NCBI GenBank assembly: GCA_024741835.1
Contig: JAENRP010000270.1
Location: 6,836-62,887, forward strand
Length of the DNA stretch: 56,052 nt
Reading direction: 5' to 3'
Origin: Diplocarpon mali
Taxonomy: Eukaryota > Ascomycota > Leotiomycetes > Helotiales > Drepanopezizaceae
Positions 21,960 through 34,133 of this stretch are shown here, in pieces (the stretch's first letter is position 1; each line of letters starts with the position of its first letter). A program made the position numbers and the translations under genes. The notes under the pieces are model-generated. The model ran no database searches, had not been told where the DNA came from, and saw nothing but the letters and a program-made list of their open reading frames with translations.

Positions 21960-24939
21960 TTATATCAGCCGCTCCTCATCTCCTTCGATATCCGAGTAGC
22001 TACTGTAGCTCTCCAGCTCACTATCATCGGGCCATTCCCACTTTTCCACCTGCTCCATCAACTCTATGGCTCTCCCTTCGTGCTCGGTACCGTACATGGA
22101 TATCCTGGCAGCAACGAGTATTCGCCTTAACATCTTTGACCCATTTTTGGCTTGGCGATTACTTTCTTCCAGTTCGGCTCGATGATGAACCATCCACTCC
22201 AGGACAGATATAATCTCGTTCAACTCTCCAGCAAGCCCCATACAGCGTACATACATATGTAGAGTAGCTGACTTCATGTTATGCCGCAATCTTGGTATCC
22301 AATACGGCATTTCCTTGCTTCCAGACAACTTGGCGAATTCGTCCTTCAGGACTTGGGCACCGTTGGCAAGGAGCACCTCATATTCCTCGAAGACGGGTTG
22401 AGCAGCTTCACCGAACTTGAAGAATGAATGGCAAATCCAGATGAACCCACCTGGATCGAGCTCGAGTCCGCACTCCTGGAAGTTACGAAGTGCATCTCTA
22501 GTAAGCAGCCAAACAAGCTTGCCATTCCTCGGACCACGAATGTGTTCACGAGATATTACAACATCGCGACGAGCAAGTGCTTCGAATAGAGTATACCAAG
22601 CTGGTCGAAAAGTAGATCGTGTCTCGTTAAGTAGACGAGTGGCGTGTTTTATAGGATCTTGGAGGCATGGAAGATTAGACACGTGGCTCAAGTCTTGTAT
22701 ACACCACCGAGCTTGTTTTGGTGCTTTCAATTTGGGTTGCTGATTGGCCCAATATGTCCGTGCCTTATTTAGTTTATACCTTTCGGCCCTCTCAGACCGA
22801 GCCAACACCGCTCGTGGGGCAGAACGACAGATGAGATGGATGAAGGCATCTAGCGTATGCGCGTCGACGTCATTGACCAGTCTGGAAGAAGAGTATTTAG
22901 GTGCAGAATCATTTTCGTCCCCGCCAAAGAGATAACTCAACGCCTGGCTGTGCAAGCCACTATCACGGAGATATTTAAGTCCGTTAGTGGGAGTTCTAGC
23001 ATGTCGGACCAGAAAATGTAAGCATTGTCCAGAGGGTCGGAGTCCGGATGAGATCATTTGGTGGTAGAGAGCTTCGAGGGTTGGAGGTTGGGTATGTGTC
23101 TTGTAAAATTCACTCATATTATCGTCAGGTACAGGCAAGACCTCCTTGCCGTCCCCTGGTAACGATCTATACTTGGTCTTTCGTCCTTGACGTGCAAGTT
23201 CAGAGTTCAACTTGCGGAACATTGCCAAGTAAAGAGCCAGTTTCGGTCTGCCACACACATCTCGACAAAAAACAAAGGCTTGCCACGCCTCTCGAACGTC
23301 GCGCGTTGCTTCGACTCTTGCAGCCCATAATTTCTGATCAGAATCTGCATTGACTGCTGCGAAAGTCTCGCCAGGTTGTTTGGCTCGGTGTTTAACAAGT
23401 TGTCGCGTGTGTATTGTAGGCGTTCCGTCCATCTCCTGCCCACCGAGGATTTTCATCGCCAGGTCATCTGAGTTCTCCCTATAGCCTGCTTCGTTTGAAC
23501 TGAATGCGGCTAACAGTACTCTGCTCAAATCGTCGTCTAGAGACCTCTGAGCGTCCATCCCATCCTGTACGGTCCTCCATGGTGGCCAAGTCCTCGACCG
23601 GTGAGCGGCAGCTTCTGACTCCGCTGCTGTCTTTGTTGATGCGGCAAGCACACGGATAACAGCTTGGTAGCTATCTTTGTCGAGCAAAAGAGGTGGATTG
23701 TACTGGCCAGCCAATTCCAACAAAACTTTCTGGGCTTTCCAATTGTGCGTCGTGTTCTGGAGGGGATTTATAGATGCCGGAAGAGCTAGAAGCGGAAACA
23801 TATAATTGATTGTCTTGCAAATAATACCGTGTATTCGACAGCTGAGATTGTCTGGATCTTCACCCCTGACGGCTACAAGTGATTGAACATATGTGGAGGC
23901 CATATGAGCAACACTGGTCATTGCAGAAGGCCAGATACGACGAACCTGTGTCAAAAGCCTACTAATCATGACACAAAATACACTATCTTGTAGTACTTTT
24001 GAAGCTGGATCCTTACTCCTCGGAGAGGCTGCAGCTTCTGTGCATCTTCTAAGAGGATTTTTCCATCCGTAAAGCAGCATCCTTTCGAGACTTTCGATAT
24101 ATCGAAGGTCGTTCCGTAGAACTTCCAAATAGAGGAACATTGGATGTTCCGAGGATTTTGAAGTGAAGCGGTCGACAACTTCGTCGGGCTGATCTGCAGA
24201 CAGTATCCAGGCCCAGTTGACAACATCATCAGGGCGTAAACCTCGGCTCTCGAGATGCGCGGTGGCTTCTTTTCGAAGCAAATGGTCAGTATGATCCCAC
24301 TCATCCTGGAAATGGTTTTCAGCATATGATAGGAGTAATACAGTCATCAAACAACATACCTCACATGTAGAGGACAGGTGTAGATGAAGCATAGTAACGG
24401 ATGGTAAGGTTCTGATAGGCGTAACGAGTTTGATAGCATTCCAAAATTCTCTCCTCTGAATACTGTCCTTCAGATCTACGTATCGAGCCAGTGCACTTGC
24501 GGGGCTCCTGAATTCCGCACGTAGTTTTGCTGCCTGCTGGGTATTTTCCTTTCTGATGAGGGTATGCTTTGAAGCAGGGTCCGCCTGCCCCCCCCCATGA
24601 TTGGACTGATTTGTGCTTGGAGAATCAGGTGGAGGCAACTGCTTTCCGAAGGTGCTTGCAGTTTGCAAGCACATCAGGCTCTCAGGTGACCCTTCATTCT
24701 CCTCTCTGCTATTTCTCTTGGAGGTGTATATGGTCGATGGCTGTGAATAAAACTTCGATCGAATCCTGGTACTGGTGCAATGTAGCCAGATTGGGGACTA
24801 AATATTGTAAGTGTATGAGACAAGTTATCTAACAGGGTGGTGTAGCTTTGCATACAAGTTTCTTGCGAGTATTTCCTGGTAACCGGCTGGCTCGCAGTGA
24901 GGGCCTGCCCAGTCTCGAGAAACACACGCACGATTGCAT
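21960..24939 (-). CDS. Probable mitochondrial PPR-like (helical repeat) protein
   Basis: Three exons: 24939-24856, 24797-24360 and 24305-21960, giving 955 aa. Introns are 58 nt (GTATGC..TAG) and 54 nt (GTATGT..CAG), both phase 0. The second restores TCE-DEWDHTD in place of a hydrophobic read-through. The upstream exon gives MQSCVCFSRLGRPSLRASRL, an Arg/Ser-rich, acid-free sequence typical of mitochondrial presequences, followed by RSKFYS. The body is helical, with repeated patterns such as EALYHQMISSGLRPSGQCLH and LHMYVRCMGLAGELNEIISV, which recall degenerate PPR units (a helix pair ending in a GxxP turn). The C-terminus is acidic. Fungal proteins of this size and shape act in mitochondrial RNA processing or translation; that is inference. 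No catalytic motif is visible. Confidence 0.75.
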
Positions 24940-25451
24940 CCGTTCATATTGTCCAAATGCTCCAATTAGACGACACAAATGTGCGCAGAAAGAATTATCA
25001 ACATGTCAATATCATTGGGAGATCGCAGGCAAGAGAATACAAGAAGGCAGCAGTGGATCGAAAATAATTTGCACCGAAAGTATACGGCACTTGTGGACTT
25101 CCGGTGAATTGTTGTGCCAAGCTAGATGATTACTAAGCCGTAAGGCCAGGCTTTAGCTTCCCTAGTCCCGTGCGGTGACTTCTGCGAAACCTCTATCGAG
25201 AGCCTCATAGTCATCACGCCAGCCCTTCCAAGTTGGTCCGACACGCTGCAGAGACTCCGGCCGGCCTCGCGTCTCCTACCTTTTAGTTTAAGTTGTGGGC
25301 TTTGACCGAGATTCGTCCCTGGCACCGGCCGCAAACCCACCCTGAGGTCACACGGCGAAATAGGCTCGCAACTACCCTTCTGCGATCGCGAGTCGCGACA
25401 AACCGCGAAGCAGTCACAATAGCCACCCTTCGAGATTTCAACAGCCTCATC
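24940..25451. other. Divergent promoter between the PPR-like gene and the nuclear protein gene
   Basis: A 512-bp interval separates two start codons on opposite strands, so it probably holds both promoters and 5' leaders. No consensus element stands out and no gene is seen. Confidence 0.5.
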
Positions 25452-28252
25452 ATGTCTTCCATGAATGGGTCGTTGAGCCCCGCGCCTCCAGCAGACTCAT
25501 CAACTTATATTTCATCCCTTTCGGCAAAGCGAAAGCGCGACGACACCACTGATGGCAATGGTGTCCCTACATCTCACTCGTTAGAAGATCCAGGACAATC
25601 TGCCGAAGCGGCTCGAGCTCTTATTCGCGATCTCATTGATGTGCTCAGAGCGTAAGTCAACAACAGTCAACTCTGTTATATCTAAGCTGCATAGTTACTG
25701 TCAACCAAAATCATTTCACGACAGGATTATAATACATAATACTAAAATGCTACAGTGAAGATATTGCCCCCTCCATCTTGACACGGTCCTTACCTGATCG
25801 GCCTTCATCATCAGGTCCACAGGCCAAACGACAGAAGTCCGAAGATGATAGCGCGAACTCGACCTCAATCCTCGCACGATTATCTGCGAATACGTACTGC
25901 AATGTTACCGAAGTACTCAGAGACATCGACACAGCTGTTTTAGATATCACAGAAAAGCTCGAACTTCCAAATGGTGCCGCCAGCAATCGTTTCATATCTG
26001 CTTCCGCAACCCAGTCCGAAATACCTTTCAAAGCTACTACATTCAAGCAACGAGCATATGAGCTTGTCGCAAGAGAGCTGGCAGCTACAGGCCATATTGA
26101 TCATTGGAAAGCCAACGGTACGAACAACGGCCACAACTTTGCGGCAAAAATCAACGCCGGATCAAGCGAGAACAAGATAGTTCTTACACTCTACGGCAAT
26201 GCGCCAGGGCCAAAGCAGTTGTTTTCTAGTCTTCAGATGCCCACCAAATTAGAAGGCGAAGAGAGAAATCTACTCCAGACTGTGCGTGAAGCGGGTCTTC
26301 CCAATGGCATCACCACAACTCAGATTGTTCCTGTCCAAGTGACAGGATTGGCCGAGGAGAAAAGGCCTGTTCCGACCCTCGGTGAACTGTTTCCGACTCC
26401 TTCGACCGTCCCAGCTCTCCAGCCGCCCAAGCCATCAAAAATTGCTACTACGCGTTCATCTACTGTAGGTTGGTACCAGCCATCCGCAATTGAGCCTGTT
26501 TCGAGAAGTGCAAGCTACTTCAAGCAGGCTATATCCACTGGCCAATGGCTCGATTACAGCAACGCATCTCCTCCACAGCAAGGCGTGAAAAGAAAACACC
26601 GTGATAGAGCAATAAGCTTTGTTGGAACCAAAGCTTTCTCTGTCGAAAATGAGCCTGCAGAGTCAGAAGCTTCGAAGCTCGAGGCTCTTTTCCGTGGAGC
26701 TTATTCCAGCTTTGCTCCGACCAAGGACGACTCGGCAGCCGTTGTGCCTGTTGGTGTCATGAATCGCATTTGGTGGCAAGAGTATGGAGAGAGAAGTTTT
26801 GGTAACCTCGTAGACAATTGGAACAGCATGGAAGAGGCCACTAGGCCAGCACCGACAGTGGAGAACAGAATCGAAGATAAAGAGCTGGCCGTTTTTGAGA
26901 AACTTGTGGAAGAATATGAAAGTGACTTGATCGACCCAGGATTAGCCACTCTAGATTCTGGTGTCGAGAAGTCAGCCGAGGAGAAAGGCGTGGACGAAAT
27001 TATAGAGGGAATTTCGGAACTTCTGGAAACTTTGAACTCGTATCAACGGATTCGGCACATGTCGTTGAGTTCGTCGAGCCGCCCAGCAGGGTTACTATCT
27101 GTCCCTGACACTACTTCGCTTGGTGTACCATCAAAGCCCAGCGAATCAGAGCAGGCGACTTACGAGATCCTCAAGTCGCAATTGACCTTGATGATCTCTA
27201 CACTACCTCCATTTGCCGTTGCCAAACTCGATCCAGATCGGTTGGCCGACTTAGCTATCAGTACTAAGATCGAGGTCCGAGCGAATAACTACAGAGGCGT
27301 GATGGAAGATGACGAAGTAGCAGCCAGGGCGAAGGTGGCCGCACTGAGCGCCGCTACTGCTCCGCGTCCTAATGCGCCCATGCAAACTCATCGCAGCAGT
27401 TCTACCTCACTATATGGAAGCCAGTATACTTCTCCGCGACCGGTACCTGCTGTCACCCAGCAATACTATAATTCAGCCCAGACTCCCATCCGCCCCCCTT
27501 CGAACAACATGCAGCGACCGCCCGCGACAGCTTCGGTCCCATACCAAATCCAAAGGCCGCCTGGTAGTGCGCCCTATCGCCCCAGCCCTGCTTATGGTGC
27601 ACCCACATATCCTCATCAGGCTCCGAGACCTGTCCAACAGCAATACGCGTCTCCAAACCAGCAACAGTACCAACCAGCTCCTGTTGGTCAAAATTATGGT
27701 CAAAACTTCATGCGCACTCAAAGTCAGAGCTATCAGTCACACACGTCTCAGCCAGCTTCGCAGACTCCCAATTTGAATGGGCGCTACAATGGCCAATCTC
27801 AAACCGCTTATGCTCATCAAGCACAGCCAGCTTCGAGTAACGGGATGAATTATCAATACGCTAATAGCTCCAATATCAACCGACAGACATCACCTCAAAA
27901 GATTTACAGTCCTCAATCACAGGATGTTCAGTCTCGGGCTGGCTACTCAACACCTACGCCTGCTCCTCCGGTCCCGCAGAATCGTCAGCCATATACGCAG
28001 AATACCCTAGCTCCGTCGGCTATGAACGGATCAGCATCGCAGCAAACGCCCCAGCAACAGTACACTTCTCAAACCCCGTCAGGTTACAGCAGCAGCTTCT
28101 TGACTACTCAAGAACAATCGAGCTTGATGGAACGTCAGCGCGCACAACTGGTAGCACAGCAGGCCCAGCAGCAACAGGCGAGAAGTGTAACTCAGTCTTC
28201 AATGGGGCCTTCTTCGAACAATCAGACGAACGGAGTAGCAGCAGGGCTCTGA
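25452..28252 (+). CDS. Q/P-rich probable nuclear protein, possibly a chromatin-remodelling subunit
   Basis: Two exons, 25452-25651 and 25756-28252, joined by a 104-nt intron (GTAAGT donor, TACAG acceptor) that splits an Ala codon; 898 aa. Basic NLS-like clusters occur near the N-terminus (AKRKRDD, AKRQKSEDD). Residues up to about 200 form a helical region (STSILARLSANTYCNVTEVL) that could be a divergent bromodomain-like fold. A conserved-looking central block reads LFRGAYSSFAPTKDDSAAVV then NRIWWQEYGERSF. The last 330 residues are Gln/Pro/Ser/Tyr-rich and low complexity, ending in a QQAQQQQA helix. I do not firmly recognise the family; the SSFAP...WW block faintly recalls Rsc58-type RSC subunits, but this is a weak guess. 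It diverges from the PPR-like gene. Confidence 0.8.
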
Positions 28253-28963
28253 AAGGGTTTACACTCTGCTGCAGCCAACACGTGAGGCGGAAAAGTCTGG
28301 ATATGATCAAGAGAAATGAACTGCATGATATAGAGTGGAAGAGAGAGGCGTTGCATATGCACAAGCCTTTGATTTTTGGGGCGCGGCACGGCGGCAATCA
28401 CAGGTGTTTCTAGGGGTTGGGGTGGCTTCCTCGGGGGATCTTATGCAGATTCGCGTATGGACATGTATTCGTGTATAATTACTGAGCTTTTCCTATTCGC
28501 CTCAAACTAATTTTAGACCGGCCACTTGCTTTTCTCGTCCAGTTGAGATATATTTCGTGAAGAGTGAAACGTCGGGTATCCTTGTGCGAAAGTCTCCTTC
28601 CTTCTCTGACCTAGCCGCCGCTGTCAAGGACAGAAGATGATGGCGAGGCGGCAAGTCCGAGAATGTGGGGGTGTTAGCGGTTGACGACGTCATACTTTAG
28701 GCTAACCTCAGGGGAAAAGCCGAGGGTTCTGGCAAGTTACTCCATTGTAATTGAATACTTGATCCATAACATCTCGAACCACATCTCGAACTACAAACAA
28801 GCAACTACCAATACCGCGTCCAAAATCCTCAATAACAACGCTACCTCAACGAAAATATATACCCACAGTCCTGGGCCAGTCAAGATCGAACAGCAGTGCA
28901 AAACCATCAAACATCGAGAGCAACTAACATCACCTTGACCTCTGCGATTAATCGACAGAAAAG
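28253..28963. other. Intergenic region, 3' end of the nuclear protein gene to the next start
   Basis: No gene is seen in about 700 bp. It should contain a terminator and the promoter and 5' leader of the 296-residue protein. CA-rich sequence just before 28964 resembles a fungal 5' leader. Confidence 0.45.
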
Positions 28964-29902
28964 ATGGCCACTCCCACTTTGATTGGCATGCCCGAGCCTC
29001 CTTCTAACCCAGACACTCCGATAGAGGCGCCGTAAGCATATCTTCGAAGTTCTGCAAGCCAAGGCTGACTTGCAAGCAGTGGCACCCCAAACTCCACCAC
29101 TACATCTCTTTCCGCTCTCTCCACAACGGCTATCAAAGACGGCCACCGTGGATCTGCTTTCCCCCATACCGGCCATGGACACCGGCATACACCCTCAAGC
29201 AACGAAGCCGAGCGCGAGCGCGCAGACAGAATCTCCTTCCTCGCAGGTCTGGAACGAGTGTCTACCGCCCGTCCAGCAAATCAGACTCACGTAGGCGGAG
29301 CCCCGGGCGCTGGTCTATCGGCTGGCCAGATACCCGGCTACTTTGATCAGAATGGAAACCCAGTCTATACGACTAAGATGTCAACTGTTGGCTCTGCATC
29401 TGCAACTGGATCGGCAGGAGGTCATACCACAACTTGGGCCAGCACGAGTCAGAAATGTGCGGGGGACGAGGATCAGATGAGCGTAGACGCTAACTATAGG
29501 GACGTCGATGATAGGGATCGTTTCTCCGCATCTGCTATGGACGAGGACGTGGACGGAATGAGTGACGATGCAAGTCTTGTAGGCTTTGGAGAAGGCGCAG
29601 GAAGCACTGTCAGTGGTCCAATCTATAGTCGACGAGATCCAGCTGCCAGCCCGGCGGTTACAAGAAGTGGTCTGGGGAATCATAATCAAAGTATCGCTGG
29701 AGGTATCCCAGGTACTGTCGTGACAAGCGCGACGGCTGAACAGGGTCATTTCGATACTCAGAGACTACCAAGTCGTGGAGCTGGCACGGTGGAGGCGGAG
29801 AAACTTCTGAGAGATAGACTTGACGATGGCAAGGCCAAAAGACCGCTTGGGAGTCCTGATGAGGGTGGGTTAGGAAAGTTTTATTTCGAAGACAAGAAAT
29901 AG
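28964..29902 (+). CDS. Hypothetical protein, 296 aa, disordered, probably nuclear
   Basis: Two exons, 28964-29031 and 29080-29902, with a 48-nt intron (GTAAGC donor, GCAG acceptor) that completes a Pro codon; 296 aa. The start MATPTLIGMPEPPSNPDTP leads into a Ser/Thr-rich stretch, a charged helix (NEAERERADRISFLAGLERV, about 63-82), a small folded-looking block IPGYFDQNGNPVYTTKMSTV, then a long acidic region (DEDVDGMSDDASLVGFGEG) and a basic C-terminus ending GKFYFEDKK. I do not recognise a characterised family. The layout of short conserved motifs in a disordered acidic background resembles subunits of nuclear complexes, which is only a guess. It lies downstream of, and on the same strand as, the Q/P-rich protein gene. 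Confidence 0.7.
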
Positions 29903-31843
29903 ACCAGATGCCTGAGTAGTTCGCTTGTTATTGGATTTTTACATCTCGGGATGGGGAGGCATCGAAGGATGACAATCATGATACCACGGGCAAGTTCCCT
30001 GTACGACATCGGAGACATGAACCGGAGTCAAATGAAGCCCTTGAATTTACGAATCTCAGCTTGCTCTGATAGGGTTATTTAGAGTGCAGCTGACAGCTAG
30101 CAAAACACTTGTCCAAAATTTCAAGATGCTGGGCACCATTGTTGTCTCAAAACCATTCAGGCAGTGTATGGCAATTGCAATAAGATCATTTTAGCTCCCA
30201 GGATTCTGCGAATCTGCCCTTCTGGCTGGCAGATAATTCAATCGAGTTGCCGCTGTTTTAATACACGAGCCAGTCCCAAAACCCCAGACCCTGCGCACTC
30301 GCTTAATCGAAACACTGCATCCAAAAGGAACACTTCATTCCTAGGTACAGAGAGTCATTGCGGCGTCACTTTTAAATGGTGGATGTTCTTGAAGGTTCGA
30401 ACTCCAAGTCCTCAAACAGGCTCAGCTCTGCATCTTCGGTGCGCAGTCTCCCTTTTTTATGATGAGTTGATATCAAAACATGCTTCCTGCAGCAAGCGTG
30501 TCTATGTTGTAGGAGAGTGCACCCTGCTGCCCGGGCACAAAGTCTTCAGGTCGATCGTAGCTATTCAACCTCGAATGCTAGTCTAGACTCTCCTCAAACG
30601 TGCTACACTTTGCAGGGACAACAAATATATTGGCCGGCATTTGTTATGCAATATGGCGCACTATCCCGATCACCGCCCAGCAGCAGCCAGCCCAGCGTCA
30701 CGCAGACACTGCCTAGGATACATCTGCGTTCCATCTCTGTTACATTGCATGTCAAAAGTGCATGCGTCGAGCGGGATGATAGCAGCGGCTTCTTAGCCGA
30801 GAGCTATCCTCAGCCAGAGCCTACGGCCTAGCGACCACCGTCGGGGCGAGTAGAGAAGAGAAAGAACATGCTTGCGCGACGGTGTTCTGCTAACTGTTTC
30901 CTCGCCTGGGACGGTTGCGGTTACTGCTGAAGGCTCCTCACGTAGAAGCTCTTCATGTCCAGGGTTTAGGGTAGACAGTATGTAGATATCGAGCATGGTC
31001 TAGCGGATGTGGATTCAACAGCATCGCCTCCTCCAACTTCCAAGTCGCAGCTGTTGAACTATGCCTGGGTTATCTGCAAGTGCGCATTGATATGGTGTAC
31101 ATGCCTAGCCGTGCTCGTCTCTATCGTGTTTTTCGCATGAGGCGTATAAAGGGACCGCAGGAGTATAGAATCAACGTGGCGAAGAGTCGAGAAATAATCA
31201 CAAGACCTAGGAAAGCGCTAATTCGTTCTAATGAGGTATGTTGAGGCCTAGGGATGTATAATGCCGGAAAAGGCACTGTGAAGTCACACTTAAGTTGTCT
31301 GCTAAATAACAGGATGAATCTAGCCCTGATGTGGGAGATGTTGAGATGAGGCTGGTAGAGTCTTGTAAATCCAACAGATTGACCGGCTTGGTAGACGAGG
31401 AATTGGGCACGATAACTTGAGATAGCATCGAGGATTTGAGCCTCGAGGCAATGAAGGTGGGACGGGTAAATACTGGCGGCGGTATACACCGCTTGACCCG
31501 AGGGTCTCGTGTAGAAGTAGAGGAAGCGACTCGTAGCGAAAAACAACAATCCAATCTCATAATCATAATACCAGAAATCATTCAACTACCGATATCGCAT
31601 TGCTCTCATCCCACTTCACAAAAGCGCGACTCAAAAATTCATTCATCTTGGACGCAAGTGTCTCATATTGACTTTGTAGGCCCATGTTACACCTGCCTTC
31701 CTGAAATCCTACTCCTTTCCTAACCTGCAAATGCTCGCTATGCTATCATATATATGCAAATGGAAAATAAAGGGTATTTTGAAAGAGAAATCCCGCCAGA
31801 AGTGCGCCGATAAAATATTTTCCCGACGCCAGTGCGACCCCTC
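29903..31843. other. Intergenic region between convergent genes
   Basis: About 1.9 kb without a supported gene. Minus frames at 31121-31585 begin at non-ATG codons or lack domains. A 67-codon ATG frame at 30996-30793 (MLDIYILSTLNPGHEELLRE) has no recognisable feature. Both gene 3' ends probably lie here. Confidence 0.45.
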
Positions 31844-33055
31844 CTAAAATGCATGTCGAATTCTAAGAGGTTGAGGCATCGCTCCAATATGGAAACGATC
31901 AAACTCATCGTCTTCGATAATCGGCCCCGTACTGCTCAGAGGCGATACCGTGTGCTGTGTGTCTCTTCTCTCCAGCCTACCGCCTAGCTTTAGACTTGTA
32001 GGACTCCGTATCGTCACCAGATTCTGCAGGCCGAGTACCGTGCTTTCGCGCGGATGCTCCGTACTTTCAAGGTGCGATTCACCCGACTCAGAGTTACTCG
32101 GCTTAGGACTGGTCATCGTCGAAATCCCCTCTCGGGATACGTGCTTGCGGGAACCCTGATGTAGTGGAGAATGCCTCGGCTGGGGTGGCGAGAAAATGGG
32201 CGTCGTAGATTGGATTCTGGTCTCCTCGACTGGAGGCGGAGGCAGGTAGGCGTCAATGGGGAAGCCCATTGTGTCCCGCTGGGTCGGGAGATTGAAGGTC
32301 GGGAGCTCGTGTTCAGGGCTCATGGGGCCATGGGTGGAGAGGATATGTGCTTCGCTGGGATCGTTGAGTGTCAGGGGCGATCCATTTTCTATTGAGCAAT
32401 CGCGGGAGTTGGAGAGCACAACTTCTTCCGCGTAGGAACGAGTCTGTATTTGTGGACGCACTGGGCCTGTGTGCGAGGGGTTGTAGTGAGCCCGCGAGGG
32501 TTGGGGGAAGTTTGATAATTGTTCGGATATGTCTGTAGCGTCTCGTTCGCTGTGTCTATTCGAAGGCAGAAACCGGTCACTTTCTCTCATTTGCCCTGGG
32601 CTCGGGGCACCATGATAAGTGGTGATGGAGTTCTGAAGTGATGGGTCTAGTGATATGCTCTGTTGCGATTGCTTGGAAGACGCTCCGGAGAAGCTTTTTT
32701 TGAGCCCTTCGTATTTAATTGGACGGACACCAGAGTCTCTAGCTCTCCCTTGCTTCTTCTTCTTCTTCTTCCGGCTGATCAAGAAGAGTGCAGTTAGGCA
32801 ACTTAGCACCAGGATACACACGCCACCCACCACACACCCTATTATGACGGTATCCTGGCTTCCTGATGGTAACGCTGAAGGGACCGAGGTTGCAGTCGTA
32901 GTGCTAGATGTAGCTGTCGTGGTCGGCGTCGTGGTCGGTGTTGTGGTCGGTTTCGTGGTCGTGGTCGTGGTCGTGGTCGGGTGGCTTTTCCTCGACAGTG
33001 AGCTGCTGCTCTGACTTCTAGACTGACCTCCTGATGGATGAGCGGGAGCACTCAT
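31844..33055 (-). CDS. Mid2/WSC-like single-pass membrane protein, 403 aa
   Basis: A single open exon from ATG at 33055 to the stop at 31844. Residues 1-68 are Ser/Thr-rich with poly-Thr runs (Thr8, then KPTTTPTTTPTTT), as in O-mannosylated ectodomains. A clear transmembrane helix (TVIIGCVVGGVCILVLSCLT, about 69-93) is followed at once by a stop-transfer run RKKKKKKQ, and then by about 300 residues of Ser/Pro-rich cytosolic tail. This is the layout of Mid2/Wsc cell-wall stress sensors and of many uncharacterised fungal proteins. No signal peptide is present in this frame: the in-frame region upstream meets a TGA 16 bases before the ATG. A 5' exon with the signal sequence and perhaps an ectodomain is probably missing from my model. 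The role as a wall sensor is inference. Confidence 0.68.
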   Translation of the reverse strand: MSAPAHPSGGQSRSQSSSSLSRKSHPTTTTTTTTKPTTTPTTTPTTTATSSTTTATSVPSALPSGSQDTVIIGCVVGGVCILVLSCLTALFLISRKKKKKKQGRARDSGVRPIKYEGLKKSFSGASSKQSQQSISLDPSLQNSITTYHGAPSPGQMRESDRFLPSNRHSERDATDISEQLSNFPQPSRAHYNPSHTGPVRPQIQTRSYAEEVVLSNSRDCSIENGSPLTLNDPSEAHILSTHGPMSPEHELPTFNLPTQRDTMGFPIDAYLPPPPVEETRIQSTTPIFSPPQPRHSPLHQGSRKHVSREGISTMTSPKPSNSESGESHLESTEHPRESTVLGLQNLVTIRSPTSLKLGGRLERRDTQHTVSPLSSTGPIIEDDEFDRFHIGAMPQPLRIRHAF

Positions 33056-34133
33056 GTCGAACTCGACCCCTTGTCAAGATGAAGTTCTCGTACATACGAT
33101 TGAGAAACGCAACGAAGCGATTACATAGCAATACAGAGGGATGAGAGAGAGTACTTACTGTACTGTATAATAAGCAGGAAGCTCACACAACCTAAGCCCC
33201 CGAGCTACAGATAAGGCTGAATGTTTCTGGTAGATCAGCCTCTAGGCCGCCACGGCCAATCAGTGCTTCGAGAATGGTATTAGAGTTCAGAGGATCAAAC
33301 TGCCAAAGAGAGAGACAACTTCAGGGTGTCGTGGCTATTTTGGAAACACGCCTAAAAGTGGATAAATGTACGCAAGGAATCCCAGACTTCTTGGAGAACG
33401 GGCCGTAGGAGAGTCCTCCCGCCAAAGTAAGGTCGAGCAGCGAGCGATTGTCTCCACTGTCTAGAGACATTTCAGACACATGGTCTTGCTTGTGCTGCCT
33501 TGCGCCGCATCGAGAAGTGAAGCCTCGAATCGGCGAGGAGGGCAGGGTGAGACATAACGCGGACCTTCGACTTCGAAAGGGAGACGCGAGCGGTCTGCGC
33601 AGCTAGCGTGGGCGATGCAGAGTTCAGAGATTTAAGGTGAACATTTATGAGGATGAGAAGGAAGAGGAGATAGGCCTGGGGAGGATGGTCTTTGAGGATG
33701 AGAAGGGAATGAGGAGGAAACGTGGAGGAAGACGAGAAGAGATCGCGGCGGCTGAGAGCCAAGAGCTAACGGTACGAGTACAGGTAAGCTTGCCCGCGCC
33801 AACCAAGCGGGGCCAAAGTAGAGCGAGGGGCCTGGATCTGGCGAATCGAGAGCTGGACAAACCTCACCGGCAGTCGAATATCTATCAAACGACCACGACC
33901 ACGGCCGCGACCACGACCACAATAATCGCCGCTCCCGCATCCCCACCGACGTTCACGTCAGCTGCATCAAGTTGTGATCAACTCCCAAGCGATTCAGTTC
34001 CTTCAGACGACTCCTACAATTGACGAACCAAGCTCGAGTTTGCGCAGTCTGCGAGATATTATCGTAGCCCCCCGCCCAATATCCTCTCGCTCGTGGATCT
34101 GCTCGCAATCGCTTCAAGCCCGGTGTGGCAATT
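33056..34133. other. Divergent upstream region of the Mid2-like and kinase genes
   Basis: It holds both promoters. A GACCAC/GCGACC repeat at about 33890-33925 lies in the kinase 5' leader. A possible missing 5' exon of the Mid2-like gene should be sought between 33060 and 33500 on the minus strand; I could not fix one. Confidence 0.45.

Noticed and set aside
31121..31585. 154-codon minus frame with hydrophobic C-terminus
   Set aside because: It begins at TTG, has no recognisable domain and is overlapped by other frames.
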